A stretch of 64,000 nucleotides of DNA, from the NCBI RefSeq assembly GCF_024105635.1, contig NZ_WYDQ01000001.1, positions 3,286,501 through 3,350,500 on the forward strand, read 5' to 3'. Positions 16,513 through 29,258 of the stretch are shown here, piece by piece (position 1 is the stretch's first letter; every line of letters starts with the position of its first letter). The position numbers and the translations under genes were made by a program. The notes under the pieces are model-generated. The model saw nothing but the letters and a program-made list of their open reading frames with translations, had not been told where the DNA came from and ran no database searches. The stretch is from Oceanicola sp. 502str15. Its GTDB lineage: Bacteria > Pseudomonadota > Alphaproteobacteria > Rhodobacterales > Rhodobacteraceae.

Positions 16513-17226
16513 GTGAAGACCGCTCTGACATCCATGGCCATCACCCTTGCCGCCGCCATGGCGGCAGGCGAGGCCCGGGCCCAGGCCACCAACCCGCCCG
16601 CGGGCTGCACCGGCTTTCTGACCGTGCAGACACGGGCCTGCACCGTGTCGCATTACTGGCGCTGCGAGGCGGCCCCCGAGGGCACCGTTTGGGAGGTGTC
16701 GCACGACCTCGACGGGCCGGTGAGCCAGCATGTCTATGACCGCGAGTTCCAGTGGGTGGATGCCTTCTACTTCAACACCGGAACCAGCGAGCGCCTGTTC
16801 GAGGCCGGGCCCGACCCGATCAGCATGAGCGAGCTGCTGGAAAAGGGCGTGGACACCTACGACTTTACCACCATCGAGCAGACCGGCGACGAGGCGGTGA
16901 AGCTCAACACCAAGGGCCGCGACGAGGCGACCGGCAAGACCGAGGTGATCGACGGGGTGACACTGCACACCTTTACCGTCAACTCCGAGACCCGCGACGA
17001 GAACGGCGACCTCGTGTTTGCCGCAACGGGCAAGCAATACGTGCTGAAGGAGGAGCGGCTCTTCATGCTGGGGCAGGAGAGCTACTTTGACGGCGAAGAG
17101 CAATGGCAGGAAGACAACACGCCGCGGGAGTTCATCTTTCCCGGCGAAAAGGGGTTTACCGATTTTCGGCCCCGCTACGGATGCAACGCGCTACAGGCGG
17201 GCCTTGTCCTGCCCGACAGCCAGTGA
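16513..17226 (+). CDS. Secreted protein of unknown function between gltD and gltB
   Basis: A 237-residue protein with a signal peptide (MAITLAAAMAAGEARAQA). The mature part starts with cysteines in GCTGFLTVQTRACTVSHYWRC (seen in two adjoining parts; three Cys within about 20 residues) and has a fourth near the end (YGCNALQAG), suggesting periplasmic disulfides. I do not recognise the family. Start GTG 16513 gives a complete signal peptide; ATG 16534 is possible. It lies 11 bases before gltB and behind a dyad-rich region, so it is probably co-transcribed with gltB. No sequence feature links it to glutamate synthesis. Confidence 0.75.
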   Translation: MKTALTSMAITLAAAMAAGEARAQATNPPAGCTGFLTVQTRACTVSHYWRCEAAPEGTVWEVSHDLDGPVSQHVYDREFQWVDAFYFNTGTSERLFEAGPDPISMSELLEKGVDTYDFTTIEQTGDEAVKLNTKGRDEATGKTEVIDGVTLHTFTVNSETRDENGDLVFAATGKQYVLKEERLFMLGQESYFDGEEQWQEDNTPREFIFPGEKGFTDFRPRYGCNALQAGLVLPDSQ

Positions 17227-17237
17227 AGGAGACCACC

Positions 17238-21779
<4,542 letters not shown>

Positions 21780-21818
21780 AGCCTGTTTGCATAGGTGAGT
21801 CCGGCCCACCGACGGATT

Positions 21819-21846
21819 GGGGGCGGCCTTGGGCTGCCCCCTTTTT
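21819..21846 (+). terminator. Rho-independent terminator of gltB
   Basis: Stem GGGGGCGGCC (21819-21828), loop TTG, stem GGCTGCCCCC (21832-21841, one G-U pair), then TTTTT at 21842-21846. It lies 40 bases after the gltB stop. Confidence 0.85.
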
Positions 21847-21968
21847 CATGGCCGTTCGCGCCCCGCCAATTATGGCATCACTGCCCCGTTCTCTCCCTCA
21901 GGGTGCCAATTTCCGATGAGAGAAACAGTGTGTTGCCGCCGTGGGGGCGGGTAATGACGGGGGCAGAA

Positions 21969-22877
21969 ATGCCGACATATACAGACCAGTTCTACATCCT
22001 TGATCCGGCCAATCCGCCTTCTGCAGGGTCGCAGATGAATTGGCAGATGATGACGCTGAATGACGCCAACAACGATGGCGACATCGACCGCTTCAACAAT
22101 GACAGCGTGAACGGCAGCGATGTGACCGCCTCCTATCCGGGGGATACGGTCACGGTTTACCAGGCCGGGGTCGGCACGATCACCTATACCGGCACGACCT
22201 TCTACCTTGCCAATGGCACCCAGGTCTTTACCCCGACCGACGGGCAGACGCTGGTGATGAACGGCACGCTGGTGGGCACGACCTACGTGAACGGGCAGGG
22301 GCCGCTCTTGGTGAGCAACCTCGGGCCGCCCTGCTTTGCGCCGGGCACGATGATTGCCTGCGAGGGCGGTGCGCGGCCGGTGGAGAGCCTGAAGGCCGGC
22401 GACAGGGTGCTGACCCGCGACCGGGGGCTGTTGCCGCTGGTCTGGGTGGGCAGCAAGAGCGTGGCCGGGCTGGGAGACTTTGCGCCGATACGGATTCGGG
22501 CCGGGGCGCTGGGCAACAGCCGCGACCTCGTGGTGTCGCCGCAGCACCGGATCCTGATCGAGGGCTGGCGGGCGGAGATGTGTTTTGGCGAGGCGGAGGT
22601 GCTGGTTTCGGCCAAGAGCCTCATCGGCCATGACGGGGTGCACAGCGCGCCCTGCCGCGAGGTGACATGGTGGCACCTGATGTTCGACAGCCACGAGATC
22701 ATCGAGGCCGAGGGCGTGCCGACCGAGAGCTTCGATCCGGGCGGCGACTTTGCCCGCGAGGACTGCGAGACCCGCGCGGAACTGGCCGCGCTTTTCCCCG
22801 AGATGCTCGACCGCCCCTTTGTGCCGGTGAGCCGCCCTGTGATCCGCACGCACGACGCGGCCGCGCTTTTTGCCTGA
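21969..22877 (+). CDS. Hint-domain (Hint_2) protein with EF-hand-like loop
   Basis: A 302-residue protein. Residues 1-121 form an unknown N-terminal domain containing NDANNDGDIDRFNND, a calcium-loop-like DxNxDGxID pattern. At Cys122 a Hint/intein-like module starts (CFAPGTMIACEGGARPVESL, GDRVLTRDRG, then VVSPQHRILIEGW). Hint_2 modules are abundant in Rhodobacterales, often at the C-terminus of secreted calcium-binding proteins; autocatalytic cleavage is suspected from fold similarity. There is no intein-type C-terminal His-Asn, so full protein splicing is unlikely. ATG 21969 was chosen (MPTYTDQFYILDP); ATG 21954 in frame is an alternative. Confidence 0.8.
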   Translation: MPTYTDQFYILDPANPPSAGSQMNWQMMTLNDANNDGDIDRFNNDSVNGSDVTASYPGDTVTVYQAGVGTITYTGTTFYLANGTQVFTPTDGQTLVMNGTLVGTTYVNGQGPLLVSNLGPPCFAPGTMIACEGGARPVESLKAGDRVLTRDRGLLPLVWVGSKSVAGLGDFAPIRIRAGALGNSRDLVVSPQHRILIEGWRAEMCFGEAEVLVSAKSLIGHDGVHSAPCREVTWWHLMFDSHEIIEAEGVPTESFDPGGDFAREDCETRAELAALFPEMLDRPFVPVSRPVIRTHDAAALFA

Positions 22878-22917
22878 CGGGTTTTCCCGGCTGCGGCGGC
22901 GGCGTATAGCAGGAACG

Positions 22918-23664
22918 ATGGCGCGGGAGAGCAAGGCAAGGAAGGGCTCTGGCAAGAGCAAGCGGACGAGGGCGCAGGTGCCTCCGGTGCGCCGGGCGTG
23001 GCGTTGGTTCATGCGGCGGCTGGCGCTGGTGGTTGCGGTGCCCTTCGTGCTGCTTTTCGTGCTGGTGCTGCTGTTCAGCTTTCTCGATCCGCCGACGACC
23101 CACACGATCTGGTCGGAGAAGCGCCGGTTGGGCGACATCGACCGCCAGTGGATCGGGATCGAGGAGGTGGCGCCTTCGGCGGTGCGGGCCGTGGTGGCGG
23201 CGGAGGATGCGAACTACTGCCTGCACTGGGGCTTCGACGTGGATGCGATCCGCGATGCGCTGGAGGATGGCGGCAATCGCGGGGCCTCGACGATCAGCCA
23301 GCAGACGGTGAAGAACGTGTTCCTGTGGCAGGGGCGGAGCTGGTTTCGCAAGGCGCTGGAGGCGCTGATCACCCCGGTGGCCGAGGCGGTGTGGAGCAAG
23401 CGGCGGATGCTGGAGATCTACCTGAACGTGGCGGAGTTCGACGAGGGCGTGTTTGGCATCGACGCCGCCGCCTATCATTACTTCGGGGTGCCGCCCAAGC
23501 AGCTGACGCCGATGCAGGGGGCGCTGCTTGCCGGCGTGCTGCCCAACCCGAAGAACCGCTCGGCCTCGCGGCCCACCGGCAACCAGCGCAAGCGGGCCGC
23601 CCGCATTGCCGACGGGGCCGCCACCATTGCCGCCGACGGGCGGGCTGCCTGTTTCGAGGATTGA
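22918..23664 (+). CDS. mtgA: Monofunctional peptidoglycan glycosyltransferase
   Basis: A 248-residue GT51 enzyme polymerising lipid II glycan strands. It has a basic cytoplasmic start, one membrane helix (about residues 33-56), then the GT51 motifs in order: AAEDANYCLHWGFD (catalytic Glu), NRGASTISQQTVKNVFLW, KRRMLEIYLNVAEFDEGVFG and AALLAGVLPNP-like LLAGVLPNPKN. There is no transpeptidase domain, so it is MtgA and not a class A PBP. The length is typical. Confidence 0.93.
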   Translation: MARESKARKGSGKSKRTRAQVPPVRRAWRWFMRRLALVVAVPFVLLFVLVLLFSFLDPPTTHTIWSEKRRLGDIDRQWIGIEEVAPSAVRAVVAAEDANYCLHWGFDVDAIRDALEDGGNRGASTISQQTVKNVFLWQGRSWFRKALEALITPVAEAVWSKRRMLEIYLNVAEFDEGVFGIDAAAYHYFGVPPKQLTPMQGALLAGVLPNPKNRSASRPTGNQRKRAARIADGAATIAADGRAACFED

Positions 23665-23721
23665 AGGTAAGGCCTGCGCCGCGTTATCACGGGGCGCGAT
23701 TAACGAATTTCGGGGGAACCC

Positions 23722-24390
23722 ATGAGCAGCCGCCTTTACCACGTTCCGCTTTCACCTTTCTGCCGCAAGGTCCGGCTTGTCATGGCCGAGAAGCGGCTTG
23801 AGGTGGAGCTGGTGGAAGAACGCTACTGGGAGCAGGAGCCGGACTTTCTGCGCCGCAATCCGGCCGGGAAGGTGCCTGTTCTGCGCTACAATGGGCAGAT
23901 GATGGCCGAGAGCCAACCGATCTGCGAATACCTCGAGGACAAGCACCCGGAGCCGGCGCTGATGCCGAAGGACTCGGAAGGGCGCTACGAGGTGCGGCGG
24001 ATCTGTGCCTGGTTCGACGACAAGTTTCACCACGAGGTCACGGCGAACCTGCTCTACGAGCGGGTGAACAAGAAGGTGATGGGGCAGGGCTACCCCGAGA
24101 GCCGCAATGTTAAGGCCGGGGCGAAGGCGATCAAGTATCACCTCGATTACATGGCCTGGCTGCTGGACCAGCGGCGCTGGCTGGCTGGCGATGCGATGAG
24201 CCTTGCCGATTTCACCGCTGCCGCCCATCTGAGCGCGCTGGACTACATCAGCGATGTGGACTGGAACCGGAGCGAGAACGTGAAAGACTGGTATGCGAAA
24301 ATCAAATCGCGCCCGGCCTTTCGTGGGCTTCTGGCCGACCAGGTGCCGGGCTTTCCGCCGCCGCCGCATTATGCCGATCTGGATTTCTGA
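23722..24390 (+). CDS. Glutathione S-transferase family protein
   Basis: A 222-residue protein with an N-terminal thioredoxin-like domain ([41 protein letters not shown], the usual cis-Pro and ES glutathione contact) and an all-helical C-terminal domain ([20 protein letters not shown]). SPFCRK in the first helix suggests a Cys- or Ser-type active site. Substrate unknown. It is the first of three GST-fold genes in the window, not close to each other in sequence. Confidence 0.88.
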   Translation: MSSRLYHVPLSPFCRKVRLVMAEKRLEVELVEERYWEQEPDFLRRNPAGKVPVLRYNGQMMAESQPICEYLEDKHPEPALMPKDSEGRYEVRRICAWFDDKFHHEVTANLLYERVNKKVMGQGYPESRNVKAGAKAIKYHLDYMAWLLDQRRWLAGDAMSLADFTAAAHLSALDYISDVDWNRSENVKDWYAKIKSRPAFRGLLADQVPGFPPPPHYADLDF

Positions 24391-24405
24391 GATCGGCTGT
24401 CGGAC

Positions 24406-24455
24406 GGGGCGCTGCCCCCCGAACCCCCCGGAGATATTTTCAGCAAGAAAATGGG
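24406..24455. repeat. Interspersed repeat, copy 1
   Basis: A small GC hairpin (GGGGC..GCCCC, 24406-24418) is followed by a 31-base core (24425-24455) that recurs without a mismatch at 57209-57239. The core contains ATTTTC-AGCAA-GAAAAT, an inverted repeat. It lies between a GST and queG and ends nine bases before the queG start codon. Confidence 0.8.
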
Positions 24456-24463
24456 GCGGGGTG

Positions 24464-25483
24464 GTGAAGGACGCCATCGTTGCACGTGCGCTTGAGGAAG
24501 GGTTCTCGCTGTGCCGCGTGGCGCGGGCGGCGCCGTTTGAGCGGGTGCCGGAGTGGCTGAGGGCCTTCTTGCGGGAGGGGCGCCATGGCGAGATGGGGTG
24601 GATGGAGCGCCGGGTGGAGTGGCGTGAGGACCCCACGGCACTCTGGCCCGAGGCCCGGAGCATTCTGGTTTTGGGGGAGAGTTACGGGCCCGAGTTTGAC
24701 CCGCTCGAGGCGCTGGGCGAGGGCGAGCGGGGGTTGATCTCGGCCTATGCGCGCGGGCGCGATTACCACGATATCGTCAAGAAGCGGCTGAAGCGGTTGG
24801 GGCGCTGGGTGATTGACGAGTTCGGGGGGGAGATAAAGGTTTTTGTCGATACCGCCCCGGTGGCGGAGAAGCCGCTGGCGCAGGCGGCGGGGCTGGGGTG
24901 GCAGGGGAAGCATACCAACCTCGTGAGCCGGGAGATGGGGTCGTGGTTTTTCATCGGGTCGGTCTTCAGCACGCTGGAGATCGAGCCTGATCCGGCGGAA
25001 GTGGACCATTGCGGCAATTGCCGGCGGTGTCTGGATGTCTGCCCGACGGAGGCCTTTCCGGCGCCCTATCAGCTCGATGCGCGGCGCTGCATTTCCTACC
25101 TGACCATCGAGCACGCGGGGCCGGTGGATGAGGCGTTGCGGGGGAAGATGGGCAACCGGATCTATGGCTGCGACGATTGCCTTGCGGTCTGCCCGTGGAA
25201 CAAGTTCGCCGTGGCGGCGGCGGACATGAGATATCACGGTGGGTTAGAGACTGATTTGCCGGATCTGGCGGAGCTGGCCGGGCTGGATGATGCGGCGTTT
25301 CGGGCGCGGTTTTCCGGCTCGCCGATCAAGCGGATCGGGCGGGGGCGGTTTGTGCGGAACGTGCTCTATGCGATCGGCAACAGCGGGGCGGCGCGGTTCA
25401 GGCCAGTGGCGCAGGGGTTGTGCGAGGACGGCGACCCGGTGGTGGCGGATGCGGCGAAGTGGGCGGTGGCGCAGCTTTCGTAG
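24464..25483 (+). CDS. queG: Epoxyqueuosine reductase QueG
   Basis: A 339-residue cobalamin- and Fe-S-dependent enzyme for the last step of queuosine tRNA modification. It shows a DUF1730-type N-terminal region ([53 protein letters not shown]) and two [4Fe-4S] binding motifs ([16 protein letters not shown] and [13 protein letters not shown]), then HEAT-like residues. The start is probably GTG 24464 (or the GTG just before). The frame is open upstream, but that part is the interspersed repeat and the tail of the GST gene. Confidence 0.92.
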   Translation: MKDAIVARALEEGFSLCRVARAAPFERVPEWLRAFLREGRHGEMGWMERRVEWREDPTALWPEARSILVLGESYGPEFDPLEALGEGERGLISAYARGRDYHDIVKKRLKRLGRWVIDEFGGEIKVFVDTAPVAEKPLAQAAGLGWQGKHTNLVSREMGSWFFIGSVFSTLEIEPDPAEVDHCGNCRRCLDVCPTEAFPAPYQLDARRCISYLTIEHAGPVDEALRGKMGNRIYGCDDCLAVCPWNKFAVAAADMRYHGGLETDLPDLAELAGLDDAAFRARFSGSPIKRIGRGRFVRNVLYAIGNSGAARFRPVAQGLCEDGDPVVADAAKWAVAQLS

Positions 25484-25502
25484 GGCGGGACTTGTCCCGC
25501 CT
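25484..25502. terminator. Hairpin between convergent queG and petR
   Basis: GGCGGGA-CTTG-TCCCGCC directly follows the queG stop and lies just before the petR stop on the other strand. There is no long T-run, so termination is plausible but not proven; a REP-like repeat unit is an alternative. Confidence 0.5.
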
Positions 25503-25510
25503 TCGGCGGC

Positions 25511-26218
25511 TCAATCGGGGGCGAGCATGTAGCCTTCGCCGCGCACGGTTTGCAGGTAGCGGGGTTGCTTGGGGTCGGCCTCGATCTTGCGGCGGAGCCG
25601 TGTGATCTGGACATCGACGGCGCGTTCCTGGGCCTGGCCGCCATCGCGCCCCAAGTCTTCGACCAGCTTGTTGCGGGTGACGGCAGCGCCGGGCTGGGCG
25701 GAGAAGATGCGCATAAGGGCGGATTCGGTGGCCGTCAGCCGGACCATCTCTTCGCCCTTCCACATTTCGCCCCGGGCGACATCGTAGCGGACCGGGCCGA
25801 GGGAGAGCACCTTGGGGCCGGTGTCGAGCGCGATTTCGGTGGGCACGCGGCGCAGGATGGCGTTGATGCGGAGCAGCAGCTCCTTTGGCTCGAAGGGCTT
25901 GGCGAGGTAATCGTCGGCCCCTGCCTCGAGCCCGGCGATCCGGTCTTCGGTTTCGCCCTTGGCGGTGAGCAGCAGGATCGGGGTGGTCAGCTTTTCGCGC
26001 AGGGCGCGGGTCAGCTCGACGCCGGTTTCGCCCGGCATCATCACGTCCATCACGATCAGGTCGAATTCGAGCCCGGCCAGCAGGCGGCGGGCGTGGGCGG
26101 CGTCACGCGCGGAGGTGGTGATGAAGCCGTGGCGGAGCAGGAACTTCTGCAACAGCCCGCGAATACGCTCGTCATCATCGACGATCAGCAAGTGGGCGTC
26201 GCATTGGTCTATGTTCAC
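25511..26218 (-). CDS. petR: OmpR-family response regulator PetR
   Basis: A 235-residue response regulator. The receiver domain has acidic LIVDDDERIR, phospho-acceptor Asp in LIVMDVMMPGETG, and LLLTAKGE...DYLAKPFEPKEL. The C-terminal winged helix has the Trans_reg_C pattern (RLTATESALMRIF, VDVQITRLRRKIE, YLQTVRGEGYML). The pairing with a MarR-type gene identifies it with petPR of Rhodobacter capsulatus, where PetR is needed for cytochrome bc1 and c2 expression. Here petABC is 25 kb away. No sensor kinase gene lies beside it, as in R. capsulatus. Confidence 0.85.
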   Translation of the reverse strand: MNIDQCDAHLLIVDDDERIRGLLQKFLLRHGFITTSARDAAHARRLLAGLEFDLIVMDVMMPGETGVELTRALREKLTTPILLLTAKGETEDRIAGLEAGADDYLAKPFEPKELLLRINAILRRVPTEIALDTGPKVLSLGPVRYDVARGEMWKGEEMVRLTATESALMRIFSAQPGAAVTRNKLVEDLGRDGGQAQERAVDVQITRLRRKIEADPKQPRYLQTVRGEGYMLAPD

Positions 26219-26220
26219 TG

Positions 26221-26727
26221 TCAGCTTCCCTCCTTCAATGCGGTATAGTGATGCCGCATCTCCGGGTCCATCATCGCTTCGAGCACGGTGCGAAAGCCAA
26301 TCACGGCTTCGGGACCGGCATGGCGGAAGGCCGAGCGCATCCGGTCGCGCTGGGCGTCGGACAGGCGGCGCTCGAGCTGGGTGCCGGCCTCGGTGAGGTG
26401 GAGGTGGCGCTCGCGCCGGTCCTGCCGGCCGACGCGGCTTTCGACCAGGCCATCCTCGATCAGGGTGCGCAGCACCCGGTTGAGCGACTGCTTGGTGACG
26501 CCGAGGATCGAGAGCAGGTTGTTGACGGTGGTGCCGGGCGAGCGATGGATGAAGTGCACCGCGCGGTGGTGCGCCCGCCCGTAGCCGAGCTCGTCGAGGA
26601 TGCGGTCGGGGTCTGCGGTGAACCCGCGGTAGGCAAAGAACATTGCCTCGATTCCCTTGCGCAGCTGTTCATCGGTGAGGAACAGCAGGCTTTCGGAGGT
26701 CTGCGGGTTGCCGGGGCCGTCGGCCAT
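26221..26727 (-). CDS. petP: MarR-family regulator PetP
   Basis: A 168-residue winged-helix protein. The MarR core is visible: RAHHRAVHFIHRSPGTTVNNLLSILG (seen in parts), VTKQSLNRVLRTLIEDGLVES (recognition helix region), and the wing VGRQDRRERHLHLTEAG. It is two bases upstream of petR, and PetP-PetR form an operon in Rhodobacter. An inverted repeat in the upstream divergent region (26774-26798) is a candidate self-operator. Confidence 0.85.
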   Translation of the reverse strand: MADGPGNPQTSESLLFLTDEQLRKGIEAMFFAYRGFTADPDRILDELGYGRAHHRAVHFIHRSPGTTVNNLLSILGVTKQSLNRVLRTLIEDGLVESRVGRQDRRERHLHLTEAGTQLERRLSDAQRDRMRSAFRHAGPEAVIGFRTVLEAMMDPEMRHHYTALKEGS

Positions 26728-26771
26728 GGTGTTGTCCTTGCTGGATTTCTCCTCTTGGGCCGCGATATTAT

Positions 26772-26786
26772 GTCAGCCTTGTTGAC
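26772..26786. promoter_or_regulatory. Operator-like dyad GTCAGCCTTGTTGAC (copy 4) in the petP/ilvE divergent region
   Basis: It shares the GTCAG...TGAC frame and 15-base length with the three copies near gltD/gltB. It overlaps a possible ilvE -35 element, TTGACT (26782-26787), which has TAGCGA 17 bases further on. Confidence 0.4.
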
Positions 26787-26798
26787 TTTCCAAGGCTG
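26774..26798. promoter_or_regulatory. Inverted repeat CAGCCTTG-N9-CAAGGCTG upstream of petP
   Basis: Perfect eight-base arms at 26774-26781 and 26791-26798. MarR proteins usually bind 15-20 base palindromes in their own promoters, so PetP is the first candidate. It overlaps the GTCAG dyad copy 4 and the likely ilvE promoter. Confidence 0.5.
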
Positions 26799-26886
26799 GA
26801 TTGGTAGCGAATCGCAGGTTTCGCGCAAGATTATGTCCGGGTCGGACCTTTGGCGCGCAACATTCGATAATATGGAGGATGGTCTG

Positions 26887-27756
26887 ATGGCTGGTGCCTA
26901 CGATGACCGCGACGGAAAGATCTGGATGGATGGCAAGCTGGTGGACTGGCGTAGCGCCAACGTACACCTGCTGACCCATGGGCTGCATTATGCCTCCAGC
27001 GTGTTCGAGGGCGAGCGCTGCTACAACGGCAAGATCTTCGAGAGCCGCAAGCACTCGGAGCGGCTGATTGCCTCTGCCAAGTGGCTCGACTTCGAGATTC
27101 CCTACACCGTGGACGAGCTGGAAGCGGCGAAATACGAGATGCTCAAGGCGAACGGCTGGACCGACGCCTATGTGCGCGCCGTGGCGTGGCGCGGTTCGGG
27201 CGAGGACATGGGTGTATCGTCGATCCGCAACCCCGTGCGCGTGGCCGTGGCCGGCTGGGAGTGGGGCAACTACTACGGCGATGCCAAGATGAAGGGTGCC
27301 AAGCTCGACGTGGCCAAGTGGAAGCGGCCGAGCCCCGAGACCATTCCGGTGCATGCCAAGGCCGCCGGGCTCTACATGATCTGCACCATGAGCAAGCATG
27401 AGGCCGAGGCCAAGGGCTGCTCGGATGCGCTGTTCATGGACTATCGCGGCTATGTGGCCGAGGCGACCGGGGCGAACATTTTTTTCGTGAAGGATGGCGA
27501 GGTGCACACGCCCAAGCCTGATTGCTTCCTCAACGGGATCACCCGGCAGACCGTGATCGGGATGCTGGAGGACCGGCAGATCAAGGTGCACGAGCGCCAC
27601 ATCATGCCCGAGGAGCTGGAAGGCTTCGAGCAGTGCTGGTTGACCGGCACCGCCGCCGAGGTGACGCCGGTGGGCCAGATCGGTGACTGGAAATTCGAGG
27701 TGGGCGCGCTGACCCGCGAGATCTCGGAGAGCTACGAGAAGCTGGTGCGCTCCTGA
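26887..27756 (+). CDS. ilvE: Branched-chain amino acid aminotransferase
   Basis: A 289-residue fold-type IV PLP transaminase, interconverting leucine/isoleucine/valine and their keto acids with glutamate/2-oxoglutarate. Motifs: HLLTHGLHYASSVFEGERCY, SERLIASAKWLDF, the PLP lysine in TIPVHAKAAGLYM, DYRGYVAEATGANIFFV and NGITRQTVI. GGAGG upstream of ATG 26887 supports this start; ATG 26872 in frame is an alternative. Divergent from petP and followed by a strong terminator. Confidence 0.93.
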   Translation: MAGAYDDRDGKIWMDGKLVDWRSANVHLLTHGLHYASSVFEGERCYNGKIFESRKHSERLIASAKWLDFEIPYTVDELEAAKYEMLKANGWTDAYVRAVAWRGSGEDMGVSSIRNPVRVAVAGWEWGNYYGDAKMKGAKLDVAKWKRPSPETIPVHAKAAGLYMICTMSKHEAEAKGCSDALFMDYRGYVAEATGANIFFVKDGEVHTPKPDCFLNGITRQTVIGMLEDRQIKVHERHIMPEELEGFEQCWLTGTAAEVTPVGQIGDWKFEVGALTREISESYEKLVRS

Positions 27757-27778
27757 GCCACCGCTCTTAACCGGATTG

Positions 27779-27812
27779 AAAGGCAGCGCTGGGAGACTGG
27801 CGCTGCCTTTTT
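27779..27812 (+). terminator. Rho-independent terminator of ilvE
   Basis: AAAGGCAGCGC pairs with GCGCTGCCTTT around a ten-base loop and ends in TTTTT. It starts 23 bases after the ilvE stop. The A-tract makes it potentially bidirectional. Confidence 0.9.
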
Positions 27813-27831
27813 CATGCCGGAGGGCCAGGCC

Positions 27832-28260
27832 ATGTGGGTCAGGCAGCTGTTGTACGGCCTCTTTCTTGCGATGCTCGTTGCGCTGCCCTCGGCGGTGACG
27901 CTGGGCTACTACACGCTGTCGGGCGATCCGAGCTTTCGGCCGCTGGCGCAAAGCGTGGAGAGCGCGGTGTTCAGCGGGACGCTGGAGGGCTCGCAATACA
28001 TGCGGGTGCAGCTCAGGCTCCATGCGCCGACGCAGGCGCAGGGGCTGAGGATGGCGAAGCAGATGAAGCGGAGCCTGTCGGCCAAGGGGATCGACGCGCA
28101 TGTGTTCGTGGCCGACATTCCGGCGCAGGAGCGGGCGGGGGTGGTGTTCATGATCCGCAGCAACCGGCTGGGGCCCTATCCGCTTTCGCGCGCGTCGGAG
28201 GGTATCCGGGCGGCGGTGGCGGCCTACCGGATGAACCCGCCGCCGGTGGAAGAGGGATGA
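27832..28260 (+). CDS. Small membrane-anchored or secreted protein of unknown function
   Basis: A 142-residue protein with a hydrophobic N-terminus (LLYGLFLAMLVALPSAVTLGYY) that is a signal anchor or signal peptide, followed by a basic soluble domain. No family recognised. An upstream in-frame ATG at 27814 lies directly on the T-run of the ilvE terminator, so ATG 27832, with GGAGG eight bases before it, is the better start. It ends 64 bases before an EamA transporter and may be cotranscribed. Confidence 0.65.
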   Translation: MWVRQLLYGLFLAMLVALPSAVTLGYYTLSGDPSFRPLAQSVESAVFSGTLEGSQYMRVQLRLHAPTQAQGLRMAKQMKRSLSAKGIDAHVFVADIPAQERAGVVFMIRSNRLGPYPLSRASEGIRAAVAAYRMNPPPVEEG

Positions 28261-28324
28261 ATGCGCCTCGCATTCGGGTTCGGATCGTGGTCTAAGGCGG
28301 TGAAACCCGAACAGACGATCCTTT

Positions 28325-29233
28325 ATGCGACCGCTCCTAGGCATCGCCCTCATTGTGGGCGGCACAGCAATTTTGACGATGATGAACGCCATGGTGAAGG
28401 CCGCCGAAGGCGTTCCTGTCGGGCAGACGATCTTCTTTCGTGCCGGGTTTTCGCTGCCGATGATCGCCATCTGGCTCGGCCTGCGGGGCGACCTGCCGGG
28501 CGGGCTGAAGGTGCAGAGCGTCCGGAGCCATGCGGTGCGGGCGATCGTGGGCTGCGGCGCGATGGGCTTGGGCTTTTTGGGGCTGCGCTACCTGCCGTTT
28601 CCGGAAGTGACGGCGCTGCGCTTCATCACGCCGATCTTCATCGTGATCCTCGCCGCGATCCTGCTGGGCGAATCCGTGCGGCTGCTGCGGATCAGCGCGG
28701 TGACGGTGGGGCTGATCGGGGTGCTCATCATCATGTGGCCGCGGCTCACCTTCGAGGGCGGCGACCGCGAGTTGATCGGCACGATGATGATCCTGGCCTC
28801 GGCGCTGCTGGCCTCGATGGCGCAGATCTTCGTGAAGGCCATGGCGGGGACCGAGTCGACCGCGGCGATTGTCTTCTACTTCTCGGGCACGGCGACCCTG
28901 CTGTCGCTGCTGACCATTCCCTTCGGCTGGGTCTGGCCGACCTCCTTCGAGTGGGTGCTGCTGGTGGGTTCGGGGCTGCTGGGCGGAGCGGGGCAGATCC
29001 TGATTACCTCGGCCTACCGCTACAGCGACGCCTCGATGCTGGCCCCCTTCACCTACAGCGCGATGATCTGGTCGCTGCTGCTGGGCTGGCTTGTGTTCGA
29101 GGAATATCCGACGGCGCAGATGCTCACCGGCGCGGTGCTGGTGATCGCGGCCGGCGGCTTCATCGTGTGGCGCGAGCAGAGGCTGGGCAAGGACCGGGCC
29201 GCGCGCGCCAAGCTGAACGCCACGATGAAGTGA
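28325..29233 (+). CDS. EamA-family (DMT superfamily) transporter
   Basis: A 302-residue membrane protein with about ten hydrophobic helices in two five-helix repeats. The first repeat has GGTAILTMMNAMVKAAEG and PFPEVTALRFITPIF-like LPFPEVTALRFITPIF; the second has YFSGTATLLSLL and SDASMLAPFTYSAM. EamA proteins are usually exporters of amino acids or metabolites; the substrate here is unknown. Convergent with the HupE-like gene. Confidence 0.85.
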   Translation: MRPLLGIALIVGGTAILTMMNAMVKAAEGVPVGQTIFFRAGFSLPMIAIWLGLRGDLPGGLKVQSVRSHAVRAIVGCGAMGLGFLGLRYLPFPEVTALRFITPIFIVILAAILLGESVRLLRISAVTVGLIGVLIIMWPRLTFEGGDRELIGTMMILASALLASMAQIFVKAMAGTESTAAIVFYFSGTATLLSLLTIPFGWVWPTSFEWVLLVGSGLLGGAGQILITSAYRYSDASMLAPFTYSAMIWSLLLGWLVFEEYPTAQMLTGAVLVIAAGGFIVWREQRLGKDRAARAKLNATMK

Positions 29234-29258
29234 CCCGGCGCGCGCTGCCGGGGGGTGG

